DNA of 64,000 nt, from contig NC_014365.1 of assembly GCF_000143965.1 (NCBI RefSeq), forward strand, positions 771,501 to 835,500. The letters are read 5' to 3'. Positions 15,997 through 24,589 of this stretch are shown piece by piece (the first letter of the stretch is position 1; each line of letters opens with the position of its first letter). The notes beneath the pieces were generated by a model, which was not told the DNA's origin, searched no databases, and was given only the letters and a program-made list of their open reading frames with translations. Both the position numbers and the translations under genes were made by a program. This stretch comes from Desulfarculus baarsii DSM 2075. Its GTDB lineage: Bacteria; Desulfobacterota; Desulfarculia; Desulfarculales; Desulfarculaceae.

Positions 15997-16850
15997 GCCT
16001 TCACCTCCTCGACCACCAGTTCGTCGGTGACGAACTCGCGCAGCTTGGCCTGCACGAACTGGCTGAGCGTGGCCTGGCTGGCCGCGCAGGAGCTGCACAT
16101 GCCGCGCAACGACACCAGCACCTTGTCGCCGTCGATGTCGATCAACTCGATATCGCCGCCGTCTTGCTTCAGGGCCGGGCGCACCTCGCGTTCGAGGGTC
16201 TCCTCGACCAGGCGCATCTTTTGGATATTGGTCAGCTTTTTCTTGGGTTCGGCCTGCGGCGGGGCCTGGACCTTGGCCGCGAGCGCCCCCGAGGTCCACA
16301 ACTCGTCGAGGATCTGCTGGATCTTGTCCACGCAGTCGCCGCAGCCGCCGCCGGCCTTGGTGTAGTTGGTGATCTCCTCGACGGTGTGCAGGTTGTTTTC
16401 GCTGGCCACGCGGCGGATTTCCTGATCGGTGACGCCGAAACACTGGCAGATGATCTCGCCCTCGGCCTGGGGCAGGGGGGCCTGGCCGCGGAAATTGCGG
16501 ATGGCCGCCTGCAAGGCCTGCTCGCCCATCACCGAGCAGTGCATCTTTTCCTTGGGCAGGCCGCCCAGATATTCGGCGATGTCTTTGTTGGTGAGGTTTT
16601 CGGCCTGCTCGATGGTCATGCCCTTGATCATCTCGGTCAGGGCCGAACTGGAGGCGATGGCGCTGGCGCAGCCGAAGGTCTGGAACTTGGCGTCGGCGAT
16701 GCGGCCCTGGTCGTCGATCTTGATCATCAGCTTGAGCGCGTCGCCACAGGCCAGGGAGCCCACCTCGCCCACGCCGCTGGCGTCGTCGATCTCGCCGACG
16801 TTCTTGGGATTGACGAAGTGCTCCTTGACTTTATCGGTATATTCCCACAT
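15993..16850 (-). CDS. nifU: Fe-S cluster scaffold NifU, three-domain
   Basis: The 285-residue protein has the full NifU architecture: IscU-like domain (about 1-125) with its three cysteines (LACGDALK, TFGCASA, MHCSVMGEQAL), a central BFD-like [2Fe-2S] domain (about 130-185; IICQCFGV and GGGCGDCVDKI), and a C-terminal Nfu domain with RGMCSSCAAS. It takes sulfur from NifS and builds clusters for apoproteins. GGGGAG lies before the ATG. It is first in the operon nifU-nifS. Confidence 0.95.
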   Translation of the reverse strand: MWEYTDKVKEHFVNPKNVGEIDDASGVGEVGSLACGDALKLMIKIDDQGRIADAKFQTFGCASAIASSSALTEMIKGMTIEQAENLTNKDIAEYLGGLPKEKMHCSVMGEQALQAAIRNFRGQAPLPQAEGEIICQCFGVTDQEIRRVASENNLHTVEEITNYTKAGGGCGDCVDKIQQILDELWTSGALAAKVQAPPQAEPKKKLTNIQKMRLVEETLEREVRPALKQDGGDIELIDIDGDKVLVSLRGMCSSCAASQATLSQFVQAKLREFVTDELVVEEVKA

Positions 16851-16901
16851 ATGGTTTCTCCCCGGCCGCGGCGGGCCAAAGCCCTTTTCGCCGGCTGGCC
16901 G

Positions 16902-17309
16902 TCAGTGGTCTTGGGGGTATTGACACAGTTCGATGAGCACGCCGTGGGTGGCCTTGGGGTGCAAAAACACCACCTTGGCCCCGTGGGCCCCCGGGCGCGG
17001 CTCGTCGCTGGTCAGCGGCACGCCCTTGGCCTTGAGCTCGGCGATGGCCGCGACGATGTCGTCGACCTCGAAGGCCAGGTGATGGACGCCCTCGCCTTTC
17101 TTGGCCACGTATTTGGCGATGACGCCGTCGTCGGTGGTGCTCTGGACCAGCTCGATGTTGGTCTCGCCCACGGGGATGAAGCCGGTGACCAGTTCACCCA
17201 CCGGCTCGGTGGAGGTCAGCTCCAGGGGCAGCATGCTGGTGTAAACTTTCGCCGCCTCGTCGACGCTGCCGACGGCCACGCCGATATGGGCCAATCTTTT
17301 GATCTTCAT
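16902..17309 (-). CDS. mce: methylmalonyl-CoA epimerase
   Basis: The 135-residue protein has two vicinal-oxygen-chelate half repeats. Metal-binding residues are in KRLAHIGVAV (His), NIELVQ (Glu/Gln), GEGVHHLAFEVDD (His) and GVLIELCQ (Glu). It interconverts the S and R forms of methylmalonyl-CoA in propionate oxidation or synthesis. The ATG at 17309 is chosen over an open frame to 17468 because the protein then begins with its first strand, and GAGGTG precedes it. A CCGCCG-GAAA-CGGCGG hairpin (17348-17363 on the plus strand) would sit in its leader. No mutase gene is in this window. Confidence 0.9.
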   Translation of the reverse strand: MKIKRLAHIGVAVGSVDEAAKVYTSMLPLELTSTEPVGELVTGFIPVGETNIELVQSTTDDGVIAKYVAKKGEGVHHLAFEVDDIVAAIAELKAKGVPLTSDEPRPGAHGAKVVFLHPKATHGVLIELCQYPQDH

Positions 17310-17505
17310 GGGCGCACACCTCGTAAAAGCGGGGGCCAACTGCAATTCCGCCGTTTCCGGCGGCATTCCATGGATTATCCAGCGGTTGTTTAATATTAGT
17401 GCCATCGTGACGCCGGCGCAACTCTTATCCCCGCCGGCCGGCAAAGGCCCTTGGCCCGGCTGGATCACGATTTTACAAGCACTAACAAAATTTCGCCTTG
17501 CGCGA

Positions 17506-17533
17506 TTGGCTTTTTTTGCATCATTTGTATAAT
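17506..17533 (+). promoter_or_regulatory. promoter of the KaiC-like/HTH/cupin regulator gene
   Basis: TTGGCT (17506-17511), a 16-bp spacer and a perfect TATAAT (17528-17533), 70 bp before the ATG. The region between the divergent genes (17310-17603) is AT-richer than the surroundings and holds no other gene. Confidence 0.55.
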
Positions 17534-17603
17534 TATTGCATCGTTACCATGCACGGCAATCTGCGGGCCATAACAACCCGGCCCATTTACGACTGGAGAG
17601 CGC

Positions 17604-18902
17604 ATGTCCGAGCCGGTGAGGGTCGCCAGCGGCGTAAGCGAACTGGACCGCCTTTTGGGCGGGCTGTTCATCGGCGACAACGTGGTCTGGCTCGATGACG
17701 CCGGCTCGTTGGCCACGGTGTTCTGCGGCAATTTCATCATGGCCAGCCAGTCACAGGAGCGGCCGCTGATCTACGTCACCTTCGACCGTTCGCCCAAAAA
17801 CCTGCTGGACAAGCTTGGCCCCCTGGCCGACTATCCGGCCCTGACCATCCTCGACTGCTTTACCCACGGCAAGGGCATGGGCTCCGAGGTCTTCCTGAAG
17901 TTTTACGAAGACCCGCCGGCCCGTCGCGCGGCCAACGTGGTGCTGATGAGCGCCCCCGGCGACCCCGAGGAGGTCAGCCAGGCCCTCTACGGCTTGCAGG
18001 CCCGGCACCAGGGCGACGTGCGCTTCGTGCTGGAGAGCATCACCGGCATGCAGGAGCTGTGGGGCGACGAGGAGGCCATCGTCAATTTCTACAGCCGCAC
18101 CTGCCCCCGGCTCTACGAACTCAACACCATCGCCTATTGGATCATGGAAAAGGCGGCCCATTCGGACCGCCTGAAGGCCCAGATCGCCCACATCGCCCAG
18201 GTGGTCATCGAGCTTTCGATCAAGCGCGGCACCACCAACCTGATGGTGGTCAAGGCCGAAAAGCGTCCCTCGGAAAACCTCCACCGCCAGTTCAACTATT
18301 GGAGCAAAGGGGCCAGCGTCAGCTTCGATCCCCAGCGCCGGGCGGCCAGCCGCTTCGACCTGGGCAAGCGCATCAAGGAGCTGCGCGGCAAAAAAGGCCT
18401 GAGCCAGACCGACCTGGCCAAGATGGTCGGCGTCACGCCCAGCACGATCAGCCAGGTGGAGAGCAACCACATTTACCCGTCGCTGCCGGCGTTGATCAAG
18501 ATGGCCGAGGTGCTCAGCGTCGAGATAGCCTCGTTTTTCAACGACGGGGCCGAGGATCGCCAGCGAGTGGTCTTTTCGGCCGAGGAGGCGGTGGAGGTCA
18601 AGCTGGTGGACATGCCGGCCGGCGCGGTGCGCGCCCAATTGCTTTCGCCGGTGGATCTCGACAGCAAGACGGAACCATATATCATCGAGATTCCGCCAAA
18701 AACCAGCCTGCCATCGCATTTTTTCATGCACAAGGGCGAGGAGGTCGGCTATGTGCTGGCCGGCCGCGTGCAACTTAAGATCAAAAAGGCCGTGCACAAC
18801 GCCCGGGCCGGCGACGTGATCTTTCTGACCAACGAATTGCCCACCAACTGGCAGAACCCCGGCCGCACGCCGGCCCGCCTGCTGTGGCTCAAGATCGGCT
18901 GA
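17604..18902 (+). CDS. KaiC/RecA-like (P-loop degenerate) - XRE HTH - cupin regulator
   Basis: The 432-residue protein has three regions. Residues 1-about 235 follow the KaiC/RadA layout (GVSELDRLLGGLFIGDN, then VVWLDDAGSLATVF where the P-loop should be; PLIYVTFDRSPKNLLDKL), but the Walker A lysine and Ser/Thr are absent, so ATP hydrolysis is unlikely. Residues about 250-310 are an XRE/HipB-type helix-turn-helix (LSQTDLAKMVGVTPSTISQV). Residues about 315-432 are a cupin (HKGEEVGYVLAGRVQL; AGDVIFL). I infer a ligand-sensing DNA-binding protein, and the next gene across a palindrome-rich gap is a plausible target. Confidence 0.75.
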   Translation: MSEPVRVASGVSELDRLLGGLFIGDNVVWLDDAGSLATVFCGNFIMASQSQERPLIYVTFDRSPKNLLDKLGPLADYPALTILDCFTHGKGMGSEVFLKFYEDPPARRAANVVLMSAPGDPEEVSQALYGLQARHQGDVRFVLESITGMQELWGDEEAIVNFYSRTCPRLYELNTIAYWIMEKAAHSDRLKAQIAHIAQVVIELSIKRGTTNLMVVKAEKRPSENLHRQFNYWSKGASVSFDPQRRAASRFDLGKRIKELRGKKGLSQTDLAKMVGVTPSTISQVESNHIYPSLPALIKMAEVLSVEIASFFNDGAEDRQRVVFSAEEAVEVKLVDMPAGAVRAQLLSPVDLDSKTEPYIIEIPPKTSLPSHFFMHKGEEVGYVLAGRVQLKIKKAVHNARAGDVIFLTNELPTNWQNPGRTPARLLWLKIG

Positions 18903-19285
18903 GCCCAGCGCCCGTTTGTTAGTTTGCATAATAATCTTGGTTGGATGGGCCTTTGTCCTCCCGGCGGCCGCGCGCTGTCGCGGCTTTGGCTGTTCGCGGC
19001 GGTGGTGAAAAATGTCGTTTGCCGTATTTGCAGCATTTTTGTGACTTTTGCGGCAGAGTTGCCGTAAAGTCTCGTCGCGCATTATTCATGATTATTCATT
19101 CTTATACTGCAATATTGCCGCTTTAATCCTGATATTCTGCCGACGCCAGCCGTGGCCTTTGATGGCGATCGTTGCAGTAGTTTTTTCTTTTTAGCTGTTA
19201 TTGTAATTAGTTAATCGAGTTAGCACCGCTAATTTTGCCTTGACAGCGACCGGGCCTTCAGTGGAAATTATGGCAACAATTGCAT

Positions 19286-19300
19286 TTCAGTTAAACTGAA
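19286..19300. promoter_or_regulatory. 15-bp palindrome, candidate operator
   Basis: TTCAGTT-A-AACTGAA is a perfect inverted repeat with a single central base. It lies 80 bp before the glutamate-synthase-like start codon, in the expected promoter or leader zone. Confidence 0.5.
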
Positions 19301-19344
19301 TATGACGCCGCGCGCGGCAAAGCAGGCGCGCAAACCAGTCAAAG

Positions 19345-19360
19345 GCGGCAATATTGCCGC
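19345..19360. promoter_or_regulatory. 16-bp palindrome, candidate operator
   Basis: GCGGCAAT-ATTGCCGC is perfectly palindromic. Thirteen bases of it (GCAATATTGCCGC) recur at 19109-19121 in the same intergenic region, in the same orientation. It ends 19 bp before the start codon at 19380, just ahead of the Shine-Dalgarno, a typical repressor position. Confidence 0.5.
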
Positions 19361-19379
19361 ATTCTCTCTGGAGATAACC

Positions 19380-20993
19380 ATGAATCTCAATCGTCCCAAC
19401 TCCAACGAAGCCATCCAGACCAAAAACCGCTCGCGCGACGTCGCCCCCCAGTCGGGCCTCTGCACCCGCTGCATGGACGGCTGTAAGGGCAACTGCGACC
19501 TGTTCCAGGCCACCTTCCGCGGCCGCGAGCTGCTCTATCCCGGGCCCTTCGGCGACGTCACCGCCGGCGCCGACAAGGACTACCCCGAGGACTACAGCCA
19601 CCTGCAAATCATGGGCTACGCCCTCGGCGCCGACGGCACCCAGGCCGACCCCGATCACGCCACCTTCCCCACCGTCAGCACCGAGACCTCCTTTGGCGTC
19701 ACCCACAAGGTCAAGATGAAGATCCCCATGTTCACCGGCGCGCTGGGCTCCACCGAGATCGCCCGCAAGAACTGGGAGCACTTCGCCATCGGCGCGGCCA
19801 TCACCGGCATCAGCCTGGTCTGTGGCGAGAACGTCTGTGGCATCGACCCGGGCCTGGAGTTCGACAACAACGGCAAGGTCAAAAAAGCCCCCGACATGGA
19901 GCGCCGCGTCGAGCTCTACCGCCGCTATCATGAGGGCTACGGCGACATCCTCGTGCAGATGAACGTCGAGGACACCCGCCTGGGCGTGGCCGAGTACGTC
20001 GTCGACAAGTTGGGCGTGGAGACCATCGAGCTGAAGTGGGGCCAGGGCGCCAAGTGCATCGGCGGCGAGATCAAGGTCAACAGCCTCGAGCGGGCCCAGG
20101 AGCTCAAGCGCCGTGGCTACATCGTCACCCCCGATCCCGACAACCCGGCCATGCAGGCGGCCTTCAAGTCCGGGGCCATCAAGGAGTTCGAGCGCCACAG
20201 CCGCCTGGGCTTTGTCGATCAAGAGAGCTTCCACAAGGAAGTCGAGCGCCTGCGCAACCTGGGCGCCAAGCGCGTGACCCTCAAGACCGGCGCTTATCCC
20301 ATGCGCGAGCTGGCCATGGCCATCAAGTGGGCCTCCGAGGCCAAGATCGACCTGCTGACCATCGACGGCGCGCCCGGCGGCACCGGCATGAGCCCCTGGC
20401 GGATGATGGAAGAGTGGGGCATCCCCGCCCTCTACCTGCACTCCATGACCTACGAGCTGTGCAAGCGCCTGGCCGACAATGGCGAGTGGGTGCCCGACAT
20501 CGCCTTTGCCGGCGGTTTCTCCACCGAGGACCACATCTTCAAGGCCCTGGCCCTGGGCGCTCCCTTCACCAAGGCCGTGTGCATGGGCCGCGCCCTGATG
20601 ATCCCCGGCATGGTCGGCAAAAACATCCAGAAGTGGCTTGACGGCGAGGACGGCGGCCTGCCCAGCACCGTGAGCAAATACGGCGCGACCAAGGAAGAGA
20701 TCTTCGTCTGCCTCGAGGAGCTCAAAGGCAAGTTCGGCTCCGAGATCAACAACATCCCCCTGGGCGCGGTGGGCATCTTCAGCGCCGGCGAAAAGCTGCG
20801 CGTGGGCCTGCAACAGCTCATGGCCGGCGCGCGCAAGTGGCGCGTGGACCTGATCACCCGCAAGGAGCTGGCCTGCCTCACCGAGCAGGCGGCCAAGGTC
20901 ACGGGCCTGCCCTACATCATGGACGCCTATCGCGAAGAGGCCCTGGCCGTCATCGACGGCAAGGACTGGACCAAAGTCCGGGCCATCGCCTAA
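19380..20993 (+). CDS. FMN-binding glutamate-synthase-like protein with N-terminal Cys motif
   Basis: The 537-residue protein matches the FMN-binding synthase domain of GltB-type proteins in stand-alone form: KMKIPMFTGALGSTE, VKWGQGAKCIGGEIK-like barrel motif (LKWGQGAKCIGG), LLTIDGAPGGTGMSPWRMM and IAFAGGFSTEDHIFKALALGA. The N-terminus carries CTRCMDGCKGNCDLF, four closely spaced cysteines that could bind a cluster. There is no glutaminase domain and no C-terminal beta-helix domain, so glutamate synthesis would need partner subunits or free ammonia. GGAGATAACC before the ATG at 19380 fixes the start. It is followed by a strong terminator and is probably monocistronic. Confidence 0.75.
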   Translation: MNLNRPNSNEAIQTKNRSRDVAPQSGLCTRCMDGCKGNCDLFQATFRGRELLYPGPFGDVTAGADKDYPEDYSHLQIMGYALGADGTQADPDHATFPTVSTETSFGVTHKVKMKIPMFTGALGSTEIARKNWEHFAIGAAITGISLVCGENVCGIDPGLEFDNNGKVKKAPDMERRVELYRRYHEGYGDILVQMNVEDTRLGVAEYVVDKLGVETIELKWGQGAKCIGGEIKVNSLERAQELKRRGYIVTPDPDNPAMQAAFKSGAIKEFERHSRLGFVDQESFHKEVERLRNLGAKRVTLKTGAYPMRELAMAIKWASEAKIDLLTIDGAPGGTGMSPWRMMEEWGIPALYLHSMTYELCKRLADNGEWVPDIAFAGGFSTEDHIFKALALGAPFTKAVCMGRALMIPGMVGKNIQKWLDGEDGGLPSTVSKYGATKEEIFVCLEELKGKFGSEINNIPLGAVGIFSAGEKLRVGLQQLMAGARKWRVDLITRKELACLTEQAAKVTGLPYIMDAYREEALAVIDGKDWTKVRAIA

Positions 20994-21071
20994 CCAGACA
21001 CCCACCGCCTCCGGCGGCCGCCGCCACGGTCGCCGGAGGCGCCACGCCTCCTTGGGCCTTGCGGTCCACCA

Positions 21072-21108
21072 GCGCCGCGCGGCAATTTTGCCGTGCGGCG
21101 CATTTTTT
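21072..21108 (+). terminator. Rho-independent terminator of the glutamate-synthase-like gene
   Basis: A 12-bp stem with one G-U pair (21072-21083 and 21090-21101), a 6-nt loop and ATTTTTT directly after. Another 10-bp stem (21007-21016 with 21031-21040) without a T run lies between it and the stop codon. Confidence 0.85.
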
Positions 21109-22479
21109 CTAGCGGCCGACCATGCGCGCCAGGCGGCCGGCGGTCAGCTCGCTGATCTCGGCCAGGCAGGGGTGGACGTAGGGGATATCGGCCAGATCGG
21201 CGGCGGCGCCGCCCAGCTTCATGGCCACGGCCACGTCGTGGATCATCAGCGAGGCCTCGGGGGCCACCAGGTCGGCCCCGATGATGCGGCCGCTCTTGGC
21301 CTCGGCGCGCAGGTTCATCAGGCCGCGCACGCCGCCGGGGTAGGTCTGGGCCGCGCCCAACTCGGCCAGGTCGTAGCTGGCCTGGCGGAAATCCACGCCG
21401 GCGGCCTGGGCCTGGGCGGCGCTCAGGCCGACGCGGGCCACCTGGGGGTCGGTGAAGACGGCCCGGGGCACGACGCGGTCGTCGATGGCCTTGGGCTTGT
21501 CGCTGGAGGCGTTGTGGCCGGCGCACTGGCCCTCGACGATGGCCTGGTTGACCACCATCAGCCGGGCGGTGACGTCGCCGGCGGCGAAGATATGCGGCGC
21601 GCTTGCGCGCATGAACTGATCGACGGTCACCGCCCCGCCGGGGCCCGTGGCCACGCCGGCGGCGGCCAGATCCAGGCCGTCGCTGTTGGGCCGGCGGCCC
21701 AGCGAGAGCAGCAGGGCCTCGGCCTCGATGGCCCGCTCGCCGCCCTGATGGATGAACCTCGCCCGCGCGCCGTCGGCGGTCTTGGTCACGTCCAGCAATT
21801 TCGTGCCCAGGAATAGCTCCACGCCCTCCTCGGCCAGGCACTGGGCCAAAATCTGGCCGATGGCCGGGTCTTCCTTGCTGAGCAGGGCCTGGCCACGCTG
21901 GACGATGCTGACGCTTACGCCCATGCGCCGGGCGTATTGGGCCAGCTCCAGGGCCATGGTCCCGCCGCCCAGCACCAGAAGCGAGCGCGGCGGCCGCTCC
22001 AGCGCCAGGAAGGTCTCGGAGGTCAGATAGCCGCTCTGGGCCAGGCCGGGCACGTCGGGGACGACCTCGACGCTGCCGGTGGCGATGACGATGCTGGCCG
22101 CGCTGACGGGCTTGCCGTCCACGGCCACGGCGTGGGCGTCCAGAAAGCGCGCCCGCCCGCGCAGTAGCTCCAGGCCCTGCTGTTGCTTGGCGGCCACGGC
22201 CTGGGCGCGGCGCTGGGCCAGAAAGTCGACCACCCCCCGCCTGAATTCCTGCACGCCCGGATAGGCCGCCAGCCGGTCGGCGTTTTGGCGGCGCAGGTTG
22301 TCGGCGCTGTGGATCAGGGCCTTGGAGGGCATGCAGCCGGCCAGGATGCACAGGCCGCCCAGGCGGCCGGATTCGACCATGGCCACCCGCGCGCCGTTTT
22401 TCATGGCCGTGGTCGCCGCGGTGAAGCCGGCGCTGCCGCCGCCGCCGATGACCAGCACGTCGAAATCGTATGCGCTCAT
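21109..22479 (-). CDS. FAD-dependent pyridine nucleotide-disulfide oxidoreductase
   Basis: The 456-residue protein resembles dihydrolipoamide dehydrogenase and mercuric reductase. Seen are the FAD fingerprint VLVIGGGGSAG, the redox disulfide GGLCILAGCMPSKAL (CxxxxC), an NAD(P)-binding LLVLGGGTMALELA, the second FAD motif PHIFAAGDVTA, and a C-terminal HPCLAE where the catalytic His-Glu pair lies. Its substrate is unknown; no lipoyl-complex or mer genes are nearby. The start overlaps the CNNM gene stop in ATGA, so translation is coupled. Confidence 0.88.
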   Translation of the reverse strand: MSAYDFDVLVIGGGGSAGFTAATTAMKNGARVAMVESGRLGGLCILAGCMPSKALIHSADNLRRQNADRLAAYPGVQEFRRGVVDFLAQRRAQAVAAKQQQGLELLRGRARFLDAHAVAVDGKPVSAASIVIATGSVEVVPDVPGLAQSGYLTSETFLALERPPRSLLVLGGGTMALELAQYARRMGVSVSIVQRGQALLSKEDPAIGQILAQCLAEEGVELFLGTKLLDVTKTADGARARFIHQGGERAIEAEALLLSLGRRPNSDGLDLAAAGVATGPGGAVTVDQFMRASAPHIFAAGDVTARLMVVNQAIVEGQCAGHNASSDKPKAIDDRVVPRAVFTDPQVARVGLSAAQAQAAGVDFRQASYDLAELGAAQTYPGGVRGLMNLRAEAKSGRIIGADLVAPEASLMIHDVAVAMKLGGAAADLADIPYVHPCLAEISELTAGRLARMVGR

Positions 22480-23543
22480 GATTTTTGCTCCTCTCTTCCG
22501 GCCAGCATGTCCTTGGCCCGCCGGCGGGCCAGCTCTTGCATGTCGACCACTTGATCGGTTTCGTCGACGATCTCGGCCCCCACCAAAGACTCCAGCACGT
22601 CTTCCATGGTCACCAGGCCATCGACGCCGCCGTATTCGTCGACAACCACGCACATGTGGGCCCGTCTGCTGAGAAAATGCTTGAGCAGGCGCAGGGCGTT
22701 GGCCGAGGCGGGCACGAAATGCAGCGGCCGGGCCAGCTCGGAGACCTTGGGGTCGTGGCGGGCCGGGTCGGTGGCCAGGATGTGATCGCGCAGCACGTAG
22801 CCGACGATGTTTTCCGGGTCGCCCACGTAGACCGGCAGGCGCGAATACGACCACTTGCGCGCCTCGGGCAGGATCTGCGAGACGTTGAGCGCGCCGTTGG
22901 CCAGCTTCATCACCGTGCGCGGGGTCATGATGTCGCTGGCGCTGATTTCCTCCAGGCCGATGATGTTGTGGATCAGTTCGGCCTCCATCTGGCTGATCTC
23001 GCCGCCGCGCTGGCCCATGGAGGCCGCGGCCAGGATCTCCTGCTCGCTGACATGGGGGCTGGCGGTGGCCTGGCCTTTGCGCGTAAAGACCCTGGTCAGC
23101 AGTTGGGTCAGCCAGATCAGCGGCGTCAAGCCGACGATCATGATTTTCAGCGGCGTCACCGCCCACGGCCACAGCCCGCGCCAATAAAGCGTGCCCAGGG
23201 TCTTGGGCAGGATCTCGGTGAAAACCAGCGTGGAGAGGGTGAACAGCACCGAGAAGATAAACAGCGAGTCGGCCCCCCACAGGTCGCCGGCGGCCCAGCC
23301 GGCGATGGACGCGCCGCCGGTGTGGGCCAGGGTGTTGAGGATCAGGATGGCCGAGAGCGTGCGCTCCATGCGCGCCTTCAGCCCCAGCATCTGGGCGGCG
23401 GCGCTGGAGCCGCCTTCCATGGCCGCCTCCAGGCTGATCACGCGGGTCGAGAAGAGAACAGCCTCCAGCAGGGAGCAAAGAAAAGACACGCCCTGCGACA
23501 CCGCCACCGAGACCACGAACAGTACCACGACCACTCCCCGCAT
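22476..23543 (-). CDS. CNNM/CorC-type membrane protein with CBS pair
   Basis: The 355-residue protein starts with a CNNM membrane domain of about four helices (1-145; LLEAVLFSTRVISLEA, VFTEILPKTLGTLYWRGL), then an EMELI-type linker and two CBS domains (about 195-330; DIMTPRTVMKL, SRLPVYVGDPENIVGYVL, CVVVDEYGGVDGLVTMEDVLESLVG). There is no CorC_HlyC C-terminal domain, so it is the short form. Such proteins take part in Mg2+/Co2+ transport. It heads a two-gene operon with the flavoprotein. Confidence 0.88.
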   Translation of the reverse strand: MRGVVVVLFVVSVAVSQGVSFLCSLLEAVLFSTRVISLEAAMEGGSSAAAQMLGLKARMERTLSAILILNTLAHTGGASIAGWAAGDLWGADSLFIFSVLFTLSTLVFTEILPKTLGTLYWRGLWPWAVTPLKIMIVGLTPLIWLTQLLTRVFTRKGQATASPHVSEQEILAAASMGQRGGEISQMEAELIHNIIGLEEISASDIMTPRTVMKLANGALNVSQILPEARKWSYSRLPVYVGDPENIVGYVLRDHILATDPARHDPKVSELARPLHFVPASANALRLLKHFLSRRAHMCVVVDEYGGVDGLVTMEDVLESLVGAEIVDETDQVVDMQELARRRAKDMLAGREEQKS

Positions 23544-23592
23544 CGTTTGCGCTCACGCCCGGCGCGCCAAGCCCGCGCCTTCAGAGGCATAT

Positions 23593-23601
23593 ACTATATC
23601 A
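23593..23601 (-). promoter_or_regulatory. extended -10 element for the CNNM gene
   Basis: On the minus strand TGA-TATAGT forms an extended -10, 50 bp before the start codon at 23543. No clear -35 is present, as is usual for extended -10 promoters. Confidence 0.45.
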
Positions 23602-23707
23602 TGGCCTTGAGCCGCGTCGCGCCCGATCGGCGCGCCATGACGGCCGGTTTGTGCTATCGTGGGGCGGAATCAAAAAAACGCCGGCCCGCCGGCCGGGGGA
23701 GGGGGGC

Positions 23708-24589
23708 ATGCAAAGCGTTGAGCTGACCTTCGACAGCCACGGCCAGGCCTGCGCGGCCCGGCTGCATCTGCCCGATAACGCGAAAAAGCCGCCGGTGGTG
23801 GTCATGGGCCACGGCTTCGGCGCGCTGGCCAGCTTCGGCCTGGAGCCCTTCGCCCAGGCCCTGGCCCAGCGCGGCCTGGCCAGCCTGGTCTTTGACTATC
23901 GCCATTTCGGCCCCAGCCAGGGCCTACCACGCCAGTTGATCAGCATCCGTCGTCAGTTGCAAGACTGGCGCGCGGCCATGGCCCTGGCCCGTTCGCTGGA
24001 GGCGGTCGATGGCGCGCGTCTGGGCCTGTGGGGCAGTTCGTTCAGCGGTGGGCACGTGGTGGTCTTGGCCGCCAGCGACCCCGAGGTGGCGGCCGTGGTC
24101 AGCCAGGCCCCCATGGTCGATGGCCTGGCCTCGGCCCTGCTGCTGGGCCCGGCCTACGCCGCCGGCGGGCTGCTGCACGGCCTGTGGGATTTGGCCCGCG
24201 CGGCGCTGGGCCTTGCGCCTCACTACGCGCCCATCGTCGGCCGGCCCGGCTCCAGCGCCTTTTTGCGCACGCCCGACGCCTTCGATGGCTACATGGCCCT
24301 GGTCCCGCCCGGCGCGCCCTGGCGCAACCAGACTCCGGCGCGGGTGTTTCTCGCGGCGGCCTTTTATCGGCCCACGGCCCGCGCCACCCGCGTGCAATGC
24401 CCCCTATTGGTGGTGGCGGCCGGCCGCGACGGATTGATCCCGCCGGCGGCCACGCGCAAGATGGCCGCCAAGGCCCCGCGCGGCCAGCTCATCGAGCTGG
24501 ACTGCGGTCATTTCGAGGTCTACGTCCAGCCGACCTTGCGCCAACTGGCCGTGGCCGAGGCCGATTTTCTGGTCCGGCATCTGCTCTAG
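23708..24589 (+). CDS. alpha/beta hydrolase (acyl/dienelactone hydrolase-like)
   Basis: The 293-residue protein contains VVVMGHGFGALASFGLEPFA (oxyanion region), FDYRHFGPSQG, a nucleophile elbow GLWGSSFSGGH, an acid in VVAAGRDGLIP and His in LDCGHFEVYV. The sequence between elbow and acid is a cap domain (about 145-210). No signal peptide is seen, so it is cytoplasmic. The ATG at 23708 follows a GGAGGGGGGC Shine-Dalgarno. Its stop overlaps the convergent epimerase stop in CTAG. The substrate is unknown. Confidence 0.85.
   Translation: MQSVELTFDSHGQACAARLHLPDNAKKPPVVVMGHGFGALASFGLEPFAQALAQRGLASLVFDYRHFGPSQGLPRQLISIRRQLQDWRAAMALARSLEAVDGARLGLWGSSFSGGHVVVLAASDPEVAAVVSQAPMVDGLASALLLGPAYAAGGLLHGLWDLARAALGLAPHYAPIVGRPGSSAFLRTPDAFDGYMALVPPGAPWRNQTPARVFLAAAFYRPTARATRVQCPLLVVAAGRDGLIPPAATRKMAAKAPRGQLIELDCGHFEVYVQPTLRQLAVAEADFLVRHLL

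Larger units (their letters stand above)
18903..19379 (+). other. 477-bp intergenic region upstream of the glutamate-synthase-like gene
   Basis: No gene is seen. The stretch is AT-richer than the coding DNA. It contains a tandem direct repeat ATTATTCAT (19081-19089 and 19091-19099), a GCAATATTGC palindrome (19109-19118), a TTGACA (19240-19245) without a good -10, a 15-bp palindrome (19286-19300) and a 16-bp palindrome (19345-19360) just before the Shine-Dalgarno. The layout suggests a heavily regulated promoter. Confidence 0.6.

Noticed and set aside
14788-16443. Longer NifS starting upstream inside nifU
   Set aside because: The added residues are low-complexity and frame-shadow-like; GTG at 15996 has a strong Shine-Dalgarno and family start.
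19271-19284. TGGC-A-ACAAT-TGCA resembling a sigma-54 promoter
   Set aside because: The GG and GC elements are 10 bases apart instead of 12. A similar stretch at 17507 (TGGC-T7-GCA) has the same wrong spacing.
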